From: UBA11891 sp003533785
Lineage (GTDB): Bacteria; Bacteroidota; Bacteroidia; Flavobacteriales; Flavobacteriaceae
Reading direction: 5' to 3'
DNA: 36,989 bases
Assembly (NCBI GenBank): GCA_949511625.1
Contig: CATFEX010000027.1
Span: 1-36,989, forward strand
Part shown: positions 8,725 to 17,281 of the stretch, in pieces
Layout: every line of letters begins with the position of its first letter
How positions within the stretch are numbered: position 1 is the stretch's first letter
Notes under the pieces: generated by a model
The model's database searches: none
What the model saw: only the letters and a program-made list of their open reading frames with translations
Told to the model about the DNA's origin: nothing
Position numbers and translations under genes: made by a program

Positions 8725-11700
8725 ATGGCATTCAAGGAATACAAACGACTTGATTTACCCAAAATTGCTGAGGATGTCTTGTCCTATTGGGAAACTGAAG
8801 CCATTTTTGAGCAAAGCATTCGCTCACGAGAGGGGAAACCCCCATTTGTTTTTTACGAAGGACCTCCATCAGCCAACGGCATGCCAGGGATCCACCATGT
8901 TATGGCTAGAGCGATCAAAGATATTTTCTGCCGATATAAGACCCAAAAAGGGTATCAAGTAAAGCGAAAAGCCGGTTGGGATACCCATGGCCTTCCTGTA
9001 GAGCTTGGGGTGGAAAAAGAATTGGAAATTACCAAAGACGCCATTGGAAAATCAATCAGTATTGAAGCCTATAACGAGGCTTGCAAAAAGGCGGTGATGC
9101 GCTATACCGATGTATGGAATCAACTCACCCTAAAAATGGGCTACTGGGTGGATATGGAAAACCCCTACATCACCTACAAATCCAAGTATATTGAAAGTGT
9201 ATGGTGGCTTTTAAAACAAATCCATCAGAAAGACCTGCTCTACAAGGGCTATACGATTCAGCCCTTTTCTCCCAAAGCAGGAACAGGACTGAGTTCTCAC
9301 GAACTCAATCAACCGGGTACCTATCGGGATGTGACTGATACAACGGTTACCGCCATGTTCGAAACCCATAAGGATAGTTTGCCTATTGCTTTGCAAGAAG
9401 AATTGCCCTTATATATTCTCGCTTGGACAACAACGCCTTGGACACTCCCTTCAAATACGGCTTTGACCGTAGGAGCCAAGATCGATTATGTCATTGTTCA
9501 CACTTTCAATCAATACACAGACCTTCCTATTCGAGTGCTACTCGCCAAAAAGCTTGTGGAAAATCAATTGGGCAAAAAGTTTGTCGAGGTGAAAACTAAA
9601 GACGCTCTTCAGGCCTATGAAAACCGTCAGAAACAAATCCCCTACTATCTAGGGGATGAAATTAGAGGAAATGCCTTAGTTGGCATTCGCTACCAACAAT
9701 TGTGGGACGAAGCCCCCTTGCCTTCCGAAAACCCAGACGATGCCTTTCGAGTTATCGCAGGTGATTTTGTGACCACAGAAGAAGGAACAGGAATTGTGCA
9801 TACGGCTCCAACTTTTGGAGCTGATGATGCCAAAGTCGCGATGGAGGCTCAGCCCCCAATCCCGCCCTTACGGGTTGCTGATCCTGATGGCACACTAGTC
9901 CCATTGGTTGACTTTCAAGGAAAGTTTAGAAACGAACTCGGATCCTTGGGAGGTAAATACGTGAAAAACGAATATTATCCCGAAGGTCAGGTTCCTGAAA
10001 AATCTGTAGATGTGGAAATTGCCATTCGACTCAAAGAACGAAACCGTGCCTTTAAAGTCGAAAAGTATGTTCACTCCTATCCCAACTGTTGGCGAACCGA
10101 CAAGCCTATATTATACTATCCGCTAGATTCCTGGTTTGTGAAAATGGCGGCAGTGCGAGACCGAATGGTAGCAAACAACAACGAAATTAACTGGAAACCC
10201 AAAGCCACCGGCGAAGGACGTTTTGGCAATTGGCTGCAAAATGCCAACGATTGGAACCTGTCGCGCTCTCGTTTCTGGGGAATTCCACTGCCTATATGGC
10301 GATCAGAAGACGGCAAGCAAATGAAAGTCATTGGGTCTTTGGAAGAATTAGACAGTGAAATACAAAGCGCAGTAAAAGCAGGAATACAAACCCACAACCC
10401 TTTGATTGACTTTGAAGTAGGCAATTACGAGGAAAGCAATTACGAAAAGATCGATCTTCATAAAAATACCGTAGATGCAATCATCTTGGTTGGGGAAGAC
10501 GGTCACACCCCTTTGCATCGAGAAAATGACTTGATCGATGTGTGGTTCGATTCTGGATCGATGCCCTATGCCCAATGGCATTATCCCTTCGAAAATAAAG
10601 AAAAGGTAGATAGGGGCGAGGCCTTCCCTGCAGATTATATAGCAGAAGGTGTCGATCAGACCCGAGGATGGTTCTATACCTTGCATGCCATTGCAACGCT
10701 GGTATTTGATCAAATCGCATTTAAGAATGTCATTTCCAACGGCTTGATCCTTGACAAAAAGGGCCAAAAAATGTCCAAACGCTTAGGCAATGCTACCGAT
10801 CCCTTTGAAACTCTAGACCAATACGGTCCCGATGCCACCCGCTGGTACATGATTGCAAACGCCAATCCTTGGGACAATTTAAAGTTTGATGTGGAAGGCA
10901 TTGAAGAAGTGCAACGCAAATTCTTTGGAACTTTATACAATACTTATTCCTTCTTTAGCCTCTACAGTAATATTGATCAATTCCAATTTAAAGAAGCCAC
11001 AATTGACCGAGCCAATCGGACGGAGTTGGATCGATGGATCTTATCCGAATTGCACTCACTCATTACTCAAGTAGATGCCGATTACGCCGATTACGAGCCT
11101 ACCAGAGCAGCACGGGCTATTTCTGAATTTGTACAAGAAAAACTGAGCAACTGGTATGTTCGCTTAAACCGTCGTCGGTTCTGGAAAGGCAGTTATGGGC
11201 AAGATAAAATAGCCGCCTATCAGACACTCTTTGAATCCCTATTAACCGTAGCTAAGCTGGCTGCGCCTATCGCTCCTTTTTATTCCGATCGCCTATACCA
11301 AGACTTGATCGAGGACACCGCAGTAGAAAACTATGCCTCCGTGCACCTAAGTGAATTTCCAAAGCCGGATCCTGAGGCTATTGATACCGAGCTCGAAGCG
11401 CGTATTAATAAAGCCCGATTGATTGTTTCCTTGGGATTGTCCTTGCGTAAAAAAGAGCAAATCAAGGTGCGGCAACCTTTACAAAAATTGATGATTCCAG
11501 TCAAAAATCAACAAGAGAGGGAACAGCTTTTGTCTATTGAAGAACAAATCAAGACGGAAATCAATGTGAAAGAACTGGAGCTTCTTGATGACGCCAGTAC
11601 TATTTTAGTCAAAGAAATCAAACCCAACTTCAAAACCTTGGGGCCTCGGTTCGGGAAAGAGATGGGTTCAATTGTTAATACTGTAAAATCATTGTCTGAA

Positions 11701-12129
11701 GAGCAAATTAGACAATTGGAAGAACAGGGACAGATTGAACTAAATGTCAATGAAAAAAATATTATTTTAGAAGATTCGGATGTAGAAATTAGCACCAAAG
11801 ACATAGCGGGCTGGTTGATTGCAACTGGGCAGGGCACCACCGTTGCTTTAGACAGTACCTTGAATGAAGGTTTGGTAGAAGAGGGAATTTCTCGAGAGCT
11901 GGTCAACCGGATACAAAACATTCGAAAAGACGCGGGACTAGAAGTCACCGATAAGATTGCCGTGCGGATAGCACTGCATGAGGGGTTAGAAAAAGCCGTT
12001 TTGAAAAATAAACACTATGTAATGACAGAGACCCTAACCGATCATTTGGAATTTGTTCCCAACTTAATTGAGGGACAATCTTTGACATTTGATGAAATTG
12101 ATACACGAATAAATATTCAAAAAATTTAG
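8725..12129 (+). CDS. ileS: Isoleucyl-tRNA synthetase
   Basis: This class I synthetase charges tRNA-Ile. In 1134 residues, the HIGH-type signature is PSANGMPGIHHVMARAIKD near residues 48-66, followed by GWDTHGLPVELGVEKEL. The editing (CP1) domain contains AWTTTPWTLPSNTALTVG and GIVHTAPTFGADD. WFDSGSMPYAQWHYP follows, and KMSKR falls at residues 682-686. The anticodon-binding region includes the LSNWYVRLNRRRFW motif. The C-terminus lacks the CxxC zinc cluster of E. coli-type IleRS, and the protein is about 200 residues longer. This makes it the eukaryote-like type, which Bacteroidota usually carry and which is known to be less sensitive to mupirocin. The next gene starts two bases after its stop, so they are probably cotranscribed. 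Confidence 0.97.
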   Translation: MAFKEYKRLDLPKIAEDVLSYWETEAIFEQSIRSREGKPPFVFYEGPPSANGMPGIHHVMARAIKDIFCRYKTQKGYQVKRKAGWDTHGLPVELGVEKELEITKDAIGKSISIEAYNEACKKAVMRYTDVWNQLTLKMGYWVDMENPYITYKSKYIESVWWLLKQIHQKDLLYKGYTIQPFSPKAGTGLSSHELNQPGTYRDVTDTTVTAMFETHKDSLPIALQEELPLYILAWTTTPWTLPSNTALTVGAKIDYVIVHTFNQYTDLPIRVLLAKKLVENQLGKKFVEVKTKDALQAYENRQKQIPYYLGDEIRGNALVGIRYQQLWDEAPLPSENPDDAFRVIAGDFVTTEEGTGIVHTAPTFGADDAKVAMEAQPPIPPLRVADPDGTLVPLVDFQGKFRNELGSLGGKYVKNEYYPEGQVPEKSVDVEIAIRLKERNRAFKVEKYVHSYPNCWRTDKPILYYPLDSWFVKMAAVRDRMVANNNEINWKPKATGEGRFGNWLQNANDWNLSRSRFWGIPLPIWRSEDGKQMKVIGSLEELDSEIQSAVKAGIQTHNPLIDFEVGNYEESNYEKIDLHKNTVDAIILVGEDGHTPLHRENDLIDVWFDSGSMPYAQWHYPFENKEKVDRGEAFPADYIAEGVDQTRGWFYTLHAIATLVFDQIAFKNVISNGLILDKKGQKMSKRLGNATDPFETLDQYGPDATRWYMIANANPWDNLKFDVEGIEEVQRKFFGTLYNTYSFFSLYSNIDQFQFKEATIDRANRTELDRWILSELHSLITQVDADYADYEPTRAARAISEFVQEKLSNWYVRLNRRRFWKGSYGQDKIAAYQTLFESLLTVAKLAAPIAPFYSDRLYQDLIEDTAVENYASVHLSEFPKPDPEAIDTELEARINKARLIVSLGLSLRKKEQIKVRQPLQKLMIPVKNQQEREQLLSIEEQIKTEINVKELELLDDASTILVKEIKPNFKTLGPRFGKEMGSIVNTVKSLSEEQIRQLEEQGQIELNVNEKNIILEDSDVEISTKDIAGWLIATGQGTTVALDSTLNEGLVEEGISRELVNRIQNIRKDAGLEVTDKIAVRIALHEGLEKAVLKNKHYVMTETLTDHLEFVPNLIEGQSLTFDEIDTRINIQKI

Positions 12130-12131
12130 TC

Positions 12132-12515
12132 ATGGGAGATAAAACCAAAAAAAGATATACCGACAAAGAATTATTGAAGTTTAAAGAACTCATTGAAGAA
12201 AAAATTGAAAAAGCTAAAGCCGATTTAGAGCTTTTAAAAAGTGCTTATATGAACGATGGCAATAATGGTACCGAAGACACCTCACCCACCTTTAAGGCAT
12301 TTGAAGAGGGCTCTGAAACTATGTCCAAAGAAGCCAACACACAATTGGCCATCCGACAGGAAAAATTCATTCGAGATCTCAAAAATGCTTTAATCCGAAT
12401 TGAAAACAAAACCTATGGAATTTGTCGAGTAACTGGAAAACTCATTAATAAAAAAAGACTGATGTTGGTTCCACACGCCACACTAAGCATCGAAGCCAAA
12501 AACATTCAAAAATAA
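12132..12515 (+). CDS. TraR/DksA family protein with a degenerate zinc finger
   Basis: This 127-residue protein has a charged coiled-coil N-terminal half (KFKELIEEKIEKAKADLELLKSAY, about residues 15-40) and a C-terminal segment. That segment reads ALIRIENKTYGICRVTGKLINKKRL, then VPHATLSIEAKN, the TraR/DksA zinc-finger region. Only one of the four zinc cysteines remains (GICRVTG; no second CxxC), so zinc binding is unlikely. I recall flavobacterial relatives being the same. DksA-type proteins bind in the RNA polymerase secondary channel and act with ppGpp; whether this member does is inference. It starts two bases after ileS. Its TAA stop overlaps the ATA that seems to be the former start of the next gene. 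Confidence 0.85.
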   Translation: MGDKTKKRYTDKELLKFKELIEEKIEKAKADLELLKSAYMNDGNNGTEDTSPTFKAFEEGSETMSKEANTQLAIRQEKFIRDLKNALIRIENKTYGICRVTGKLINKKRLMLVPHATLSIEAKNIQK

Positions 12516-13126
12516 AAAAGGGCACGTTTATTGTTCTTTTTCTCATGGGTACAGGGGCCTTCTCCCAATCGGTTATCTCCCGTAGTTGGCCCGTGTCAGG
12601 ATTTGAATCCGTATCTATTGAGCTTCCCTTTGCCGAAGACTTTCAACTCTCCAATCATACTGAAAACAACGTAGTGATGTCCTATACGTCTTCCGGGGAA
12701 TATCAAGACCAGATGCGCGTTCGCTCTTCGGTAACAGTAGACGTCCTTCAACTCACTTAATTTCGAAATCCATTTCTGAATCGCCCCAATGACAAACTCG
12801 CGGCCCACAAAGTAATCGCTACCCAAATGACTTTGAAAATTCCTCATTCCCTTGCCGTGTTCCTTGAAATGGAAGAAGGAAAAATTCAAATTCAAGGACA
12901 GTACCAACGGCTCGATGTCCTTGTAAGATCCGGGGTTTGTCTGCTTGATTTGACCGCTACTCCTGGCCAACTAAAAACCCTTTCGGCAGGAGTCAAAATT
13001 ACCCACCGAGAAATGACCCTCTCCGTTCAATCGAATGAAAAAAAAATAGATTGTTCAATAGATTCCGATAAGGTGCTTTTTGAAGTAGTAAACCTCCGAG
13101 GGAAAGTCGATTGCAATCCGCTTTGA
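12512..13126 (+). pseudogene. Secreted flavobacterial protein gene, start codon altered and in-frame TAA
   Basis: One frame reads from 12512 to the stop at 13124-13126 with a single internal TAA at 12758-12760. Upstream of the first in-frame ATG (12545), the frame encodes KIKKGTFIVLFLMGTGAFSQ, a convincing signal peptide whose natural start would be the ATA at 12512. After the stop, the same frame continues FRNPFLNRPNDKLAAHKVIATQMTLKIP. From memory, flavobacterial proteins at this DksA-lspA position carry a similar NDKLSAHKV segment followed by a repetitive beta-rich tail. The reading is therefore one roughly 200-residue secreted beta protein with two lesions. Alternatives are two short ORFs (12545-12760 and 12827-13126), a sequencing error at the TAA, or recoding. 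Function is unknown. Confidence 0.7.
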
Positions 13127-13140
13127 TATGTGTATTTTTA
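13111..13140 (+). promoter_or_regulatory. Candidate promoter of lspA
   Basis: TTG (13111-13113) is followed after exactly 19 bases by TATTTTTA (13133-13140), one mismatch from the Bacteroidota -7 consensus TAnnTTTG, and then 16 bases to the lspA ATG. Spacing and position are good. It overlaps the end of the broken gene, so lspA would be expressed independently of it. Confidence 0.5.
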
Positions 13141-13156
13141 AGCTCAATTAACAAAC

Positions 13157-13825
13157 ATGTTCAAACTCTCATTTCGTCCCTTAAATGGATTGACCGCCAT
13201 ATTATTCATTGCGGTGTTGTTGGTGATCGATCAGTGGATAAAGATAAGCATCAAACTTAACTACCCCCTATCTTTATTCGGGCAAGAAGCCATTCTCGAC
13301 TGGGGGTTTTTCAAACTCCTTTTTGTAGAAAACAAAGGCATGGCCATGGGTACCCGTCTCGATACGATCTTCCCTTTTCTTTCCGAGCGCATTGCAAAGC
13401 TGTTGCTCACCGGGTTTCGATTGGTGGCTATCACTGCCCTAGGCTATTGGCTTTGGGACAATTTGCGGCAGCGAAATACCACACTGCTCCCTTTTGCCCT
13501 TTGTTTGATTTTTGCAGGAGCTTTGGGGAATATAATCGACTCCGTCTTCTATGGCGTTTGGTTTACCAGTAGTTACGGCCAAGTGGCCACTTGGGCCAGT
13601 TCGGAAGGCTACGCTCCACTCTTTTTTGGCCATGTAGTGGATATGTTCCAGTTCCCCCTAGTGGAATGGACCTGGCCTCAATGGATGCCTTGGGTGGGAG
13701 GAGAGCGCTATCTTTTTTTTCAATACATCTTTAATGCAGCCGACTCTTGGATCAGCATTGGAGTAGGAATCCTCCTCTTTTTTAACAAAAAGGTATTTAA
13801 TACCAATCAGCCTTTAAAGAAATAA
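13157..13825 (+). CDS. lspA: Lipoprotein signal peptidase
   Basis: LspA is the inner-membrane aspartyl protease that removes signal peptides from prolipoproteins after lipidation. The 222-residue protein has the expected hydrophobic segments. The conserved N-terminal part is LVIDQWIKISIKLN and LFVENKGMAMG. The two catalytic aspartates are Asp128 in GNIIDSVFYG and Asp196 in FNAADSWISIG. It is longer than the roughly 160-residue E. coli protein because of a hydrophobic insert before the last helix (VEWTWPQWMPWVGGERYLFF), as I recall for Bacteroidota. Its 3' end overlaps the convergent cyclo-ligase gene by 19 bases. Confidence 0.95.
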   Translation: MFKLSFRPLNGLTAILFIAVLLVIDQWIKISIKLNYPLSLFGQEAILDWGFFKLLFVENKGMAMGTRLDTIFPFLSERIAKLLLTGFRLVAITALGYWLWDNLRQRNTTLLPFALCLIFAGALGNIIDSVFYGVWFTSSYGQVATWASSEGYAPLFFGHVVDMFQFPLVEWTWPQWMPWVGGERYLFFQYIFNAADSWISIGVGILLFFNKKVFNTNQPLKK

Positions 13826-14373
13826 GCGTGTATGGGAGTGATGTAGCTATCGAGAGCTATGTCGGTTACTTCACAATCTGAAATGACTTCCACAACAGGA
13901 AAAAAACCAACTCCCATGGCATGTACCTGCTCCGAACATTGGGACAGAAAACGATCGTAGTAGCCCTTACCGTAACCTACTCGCTGTCCATTCTGATCCA
14001 CAGCTAGGAGGGGAACAATCACAAGGTCGATTTGATCTGGGCGGATTTCTTGGCTAGCAAGGGGTTCTATTATGCCCCAGTTGTTTTTTTGCCAAGGGGT
14101 GGTTTGGGTCCACAGATGATGGGTCATTTCACCATGACTCGTTAGCTTAGGTACCACTATTTTTTTATTGCACTCCCAGAGTGAAGTGATTAAAGGTTCC
14201 AAGGCTACTTCTGCCTGACGTGCTAGGGGGAGGAAAACATGAATCCATTGATAATCGGGAAGAATCAACTGAAATACCCTTTCCGTAATTTGCCTGCTCA
14301 GCTGCTGGTGTTGCTTTTTAGAGAGGTCTTTCCGTTGCTGGAGATAGTGGTGCCGCAGTTCCTTTTTAGTCAT
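13807..14373 (-). CDS. 5-formyltetrahydrofolate cyclo-ligase
   Basis: This enzyme uses ATP to turn 5-formyl-THF into 5,10-methenyl-THF, returning it to the active folate pool. The 188-residue product begins MTKKELRHHYLQQRKDLS, typical of the family. It has IHVFLPLARQAEV in the folate region and the signature DLVIVPLLAVDQNGQRVGYGKGYYDRFL near the C-terminus, where GxGxGYYD is the nucleotide-binding loop. Its last 19 bases overlap the 3' end of lspA on the other strand, and no terminator fits between them. The 262 bases upstream hold only promoter-like AT-rich DNA. Confidence 0.94.
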   Translation of the reverse strand: MTKKELRHHYLQQRKDLSKKQHQQLSRQITERVFQLILPDYQWIHVFLPLARQAEVALEPLITSLWECNKKIVVPKLTSHGEMTHHLWTQTTPWQKNNWGIIEPLASQEIRPDQIDLVIVPLLAVDQNGQRVGYGKGYYDRFLSQCSEQVHAMGVGFFPVVEVISDCEVTDIALDSYITPIHAYFFKG

Positions 14374-14604
14374 AGATACAAGGTAGTTTTTTATCCAGAC
14401 TCCCTTAGCTTCCCGTCTTTTTTTCTTTGTATTATATCTTCAAATACGCTGCATAAAATAAATGATTACAACATTAAATAGCAAATAGGCTATTCTCAAT
14501 TTGAATCTAAAAAAGTATCCCCTACTAGCCACATCCGAAATTTTCTTGTCAATTTAATCCCTAATGCGCTCGTCCCGAAAGTTATCCTAGCAGGTACAGA
14601 TTAT

Positions 14605-14632
14605 TTGGACTTAGTTAAATAGCGTATTTTTA
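14605..14632 (+). promoter_or_regulatory. uvrC: Candidate promoter of uvrC, very close to the start codon
   Basis: TTG (14605-14607), 17 bases, then TATTTTTA (14625-14632), one base from the TAnnTTTG consensus. The uvrC ATG follows three bases later, so transcription from here would begin at or inside the start codon. Confidence 0.4.
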
Positions 14633-14635
14633 GGC

Positions 14636-16438
14636 ATGGAATTGCCTGCAATTGAAATCCAAATCAAGACCCTTCCCGAAGGGCCAGGGGTCTACCAATA
14701 TTTCGATGCCGAAAACAGGGTAATCTATGTAGGCAAAGCCAAAAATCTAAAGAAGCGGGTGGGTTCCTATTTCACCAAACAGCATTTGAACAACCGAACC
14801 AGGATGCTGGTGAAGAACATTATGAAAGTGGAGCATATAGTTGTGGCCTCTGAAATGGATGCCCTACTGCTCGAAAATAACCTCATCAAAAAATACCAAC
14901 CCAAATACAATGTAATGCTGAAAGACGACAAGTCCTACCCTTGGATTTGTGTCAAAAAAGAACCTTTTCCAAGGGTATTCCCTACCCGGAAAATCATCCG
15001 CGATGGATCTGAATATTTTGGTCCCTATACTAGTATGAAAACTGTACGAACTCTTTTGGATTTGATCAAAGGAATCTATCCGCTACGAACCTGCAATTAC
15101 GACTTGCACCCTAGCAAAATAGCGGCAGACAAATACAAGCTTTGCCTAGAATATCATTTAGGAAACTGTCTGGGTCCCTGTGTGGGGAATATCGAATTAG
15201 CTGTGTATGAAGAGAACATACATGCCATTCGTTCCATTATAAAGGGCAATTTCAAAGAATCGCTTCAGCAATTTAAAACCCAAATGAAGAGTCATGCCGA
15301 ACAACTGGAGTTTGAAGCGGCGCAACGAATAAAAGACAAGATTGAGGTGCTAGAGAACTATCAAGCTAAATCTACCATCGTCAATCCCAAAATAAGTGAC
15401 GTTGATGTGTTTACCATTCTTTCCGATGAAAGCTATGGCTATGTCAATTTCCTTCAGATTTCCTATGGATCAATTATTCGATCGCACACTATGGAAATCA
15501 AAAAACGCTTGGAGGAAACCGATGGCGAACTTCTTCGGCTGGCAATCATTGAAATTCGGCAACGGTTTCATTCGCAATCCAAGATGATTTTCAGCTCACA
15601 TCCTTTGGATTTTGGGGAGGAGATTCAAATTATCCTCCCCCAAAAAGGAGACAAGCGGAAATTAGTCGAACTCTCTCTTCGCAATGCCAAATACTTCCGA
15701 ATGGAACGATTCAAACAAATGAAAATTGTGGACCCCAATCGCCATGAAAAGCGATTGATGGCACAGATGAAAACAGACCTTCGGCTATCGAGCGAACCCG
15801 TTCATATAGAATGTTTTGACAACTCAAACATGCAGGGATCCAACCCAGTCGCAGCTTGTGTTGTGTTTAAAAATGGCAAACCCAGCAAAAAAGAATACCG
15901 CCATTTTAAGATCAAAACTGTAGAAGGGCCCGACGATTTTGCTTCGATGGAGGAAGTTGTTTTCCGTCGCTACCGCCGCCTATTGGAGGAAGACGAGGCC
16001 TTGCCACAGCTTATTGTTATTGATGGGGGTAAAGGGCAGTTGTCTTCTGCCCTCAAAAGCCTAGAGATCCTTGGCCTTCGTGGAAAGATCGCAATCATTG
16101 GAATTGCCAAACGTTTGGAAGAACTCTATTTCCCAGAGGATCCCATCCCTCTCTATCTGGATAAAAAATCGGAAACACTCAAAGTCATCCAACAATTGCG
16201 AAATGAAGCCCATCGCTTCGGGATCACCCTACACAGGAACCGAAGAAGTAAAGGCGCTTTGGGCTCAGAATTGGATCAAATCCCTGGGGTGGGACCCAAA
16301 ACAAAAGAGGTTTTACTCAAAGAATTCAAATCGGTAAAGCGCATCAAAGCGGCACCTAAAGAAGCCCTTGTCGAAGTATTAGGTCCAAACAAAGGAAATG
16401 CCTTATATAAGGCTATCAATTCCCCTTCTGCTTCGTAA
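14636..16438 (+). CDS. uvrC: Excinuclease ABC subunit C
   Basis: UvrC makes both cuts around a DNA lesion during nucleotide excision repair. The 600-residue protein has all domains in order. The N-terminal GIY-YIG nuclease (about 13-90) contains GPGVYQYFDAENRVIYVGKAKNLKKRV. A cysteine-rich stretch has CNYDL, CLEYHLGNCLGPC. The UVR domain lies around residues 200-240 (FKTQMKSHAEQLEFEAAQRIKDKIEVL). The RNase H-like nuclease half includes ECFDNSNMQGSNPVAACVVF and VIDGGKGQLSSA. A C-terminal helix-hairpin-helix reads IPGVGPKTKEVLLKEF. It is followed 24 bases later by the DUF3108 gene. Confidence 0.97.
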   Translation: MELPAIEIQIKTLPEGPGVYQYFDAENRVIYVGKAKNLKKRVGSYFTKQHLNNRTRMLVKNIMKVEHIVVASEMDALLLENNLIKKYQPKYNVMLKDDKSYPWICVKKEPFPRVFPTRKIIRDGSEYFGPYTSMKTVRTLLDLIKGIYPLRTCNYDLHPSKIAADKYKLCLEYHLGNCLGPCVGNIELAVYEENIHAIRSIIKGNFKESLQQFKTQMKSHAEQLEFEAAQRIKDKIEVLENYQAKSTIVNPKISDVDVFTILSDESYGYVNFLQISYGSIIRSHTMEIKKRLEETDGELLRLAIIEIRQRFHSQSKMIFSSHPLDFGEEIQIILPQKGDKRKLVELSLRNAKYFRMERFKQMKIVDPNRHEKRLMAQMKTDLRLSSEPVHIECFDNSNMQGSNPVAACVVFKNGKPSKKEYRHFKIKTVEGPDDFASMEEVVFRRYRRLLEEDEALPQLIVIDGGKGQLSSALKSLEILGLRGKIAIIGIAKRLEELYFPEDPIPLYLDKKSETLKVIQQLRNEAHRFGITLHRNRRSKGALGSELDQIPGVGPKTKEVLLKEFKSVKRIKAAPKEALVEVLGPNKGNALYKAINSPSAS

Positions 16439-16447
16439 AAGATTTTC

Positions 16448-16455
16448 TACTTTTG
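16448..16455 (+). promoter_or_regulatory. Candidate -7 element for the DUF3108-M23-pgi genes
   Basis: TACTTTTG exactly matches TAnnTTTG. A TTC at 16426-16428 lies 19 bases upstream as a possible -33 element. The downstream ATG is only seven bases away, so the leader would be almost absent. Confidence 0.45.
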
Positions 16456-16462
16456 TAGGGAT

Positions 16463-17281
16463 ATGAAAAGTATAGCCCTCTTGTGGTTCGGAATTGCCGT
16501 CTTTTCTGTCGGACAGGCCCAAGCCCCCGAAATTTTCCCCGATTTGGTCCCAAATACCCAATCCAATGATTCCTTCAAAGATCAGGAATGGTTTGAATTT
16601 CGAATCCATTACGGGTTTTTTAATGCTTCTATCGCCACCTTGAAACTGGAAGAAACGATCCTGAACAACCGACCGGTTTTCCACGCCAAAGGCTACGGAA
16701 AAACAATTGGTTTGGCCCGTTGGTTCTTTAAAGTAGAAGACCATTATGAAAGCTATTTTGACCCGTCAAGCGGTGTGCCCTACAAAGCAATTCGGGATAT
16801 TTATGAAGGCGGGTACACAAAAGATATTGAAACGGACTTCGACCACGAAGCCCAAGAGGCATTCGTCCACGATAAAAAGAAAAAAACGAAGACCCGAATT
16901 CCCATTAGTGAAAAAGCCCAAGACTTTATCTCGGCATTCTATTACCTGCGTAATTTTTTACCCCCCGGTGAATTAGAACCCAACCGAAGTTTTGCTATCA
17001 ATATGTTTTTTGACAACGATAATTATTTGTTCAAACTCAAATACGTTGGAAAAGAAACCCTTAATTCTAAGTTTGGTCGTGTCTCTTGTTTGAAATTCAA
17101 ACCCATCGTACAGGCCGGTCGTGTCTTTAAAGAAAAAGAGAGTGTAACCTTGTGGGTCTCCGATGATCGGAATCGAATTCCCATTCGAATGCAAGCCGAT
17201 TTGGCCATTGGTAGCATTAAAGTAGACTTGGAAAAATTTAAAAACCTCAAACATCCCTTCCGTATTGAAATCTCCCAATAA
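16463..17281 (+). CDS. DUF3108 domain-containing exported protein
   Basis: The 272-residue product has a clear signal peptide (MKSIALLWFGIAVFSVGQAQ, cleavage near residue 20). The mature part has the DUF3108 pattern: EWFEFRIHYGFFNASIATL, GYGKTIGLARWFFKVEDHYESYFD, IRDIYEGGYTKDIETDFDHE, DFISAFYYLRNFLPPG and VWVSDD-like ending TLWVSDDRNRIPIRMQ. The family is uncharacterised; a periplasmic, cell-envelope-linked role is only inferred from export and from the next gene, a peptidoglycan-type lipoprotein whose start lies inside this gene's last 17 bases. Confidence 0.85.
   Translation: MKSIALLWFGIAVFSVGQAQAPEIFPDLVPNTQSNDSFKDQEWFEFRIHYGFFNASIATLKLEETILNNRPVFHAKGYGKTIGLARWFFKVEDHYESYFDPSSGVPYKAIRDIYEGGYTKDIETDFDHEAQEAFVHDKKKKTKTRIPISEKAQDFISAFYYLRNFLPPGELEPNRSFAINMFFDNDNYLFKLKYVGKETLNSKFGRVSCLKFKPIVQAGRVFKEKESVTLWVSDDRNRIPIRMQADLAIGSIKVDLEKFKNLKHPFRIEISQ

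Noticed and set aside
10348..10767. 139-codon open frame on the minus strand
   Set aside because: It lies wholly inside ileS on the opposite strand, has no recognisable motif or start context and reflects the codon bias of ileS.
11508..11948. 146-codon minus-strand frame rich in Ser and Ile
   Set aside because: Antisense shadow of the ileS C-terminal region; composition is what the reversed Glu/Lys-rich codons give.
12545..12760. Independent 71-codon gene
   Set aside because: Its start falls in the middle of a signal peptide encoded upstream in the same frame, and the protein continues in frame after its stop. A single broken gene explains the data better.
14374..14635. 262-base gap between the cyclo-ligase and uvrC, with an 80-codon frame and a small ATAGC/GCTAT repeat
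   Set aside because: The frame reads backwards through the start of the cyclo-ligase gene, and the five-base repeat is too short to be meaningful. Only the uvrC promoter is supported.
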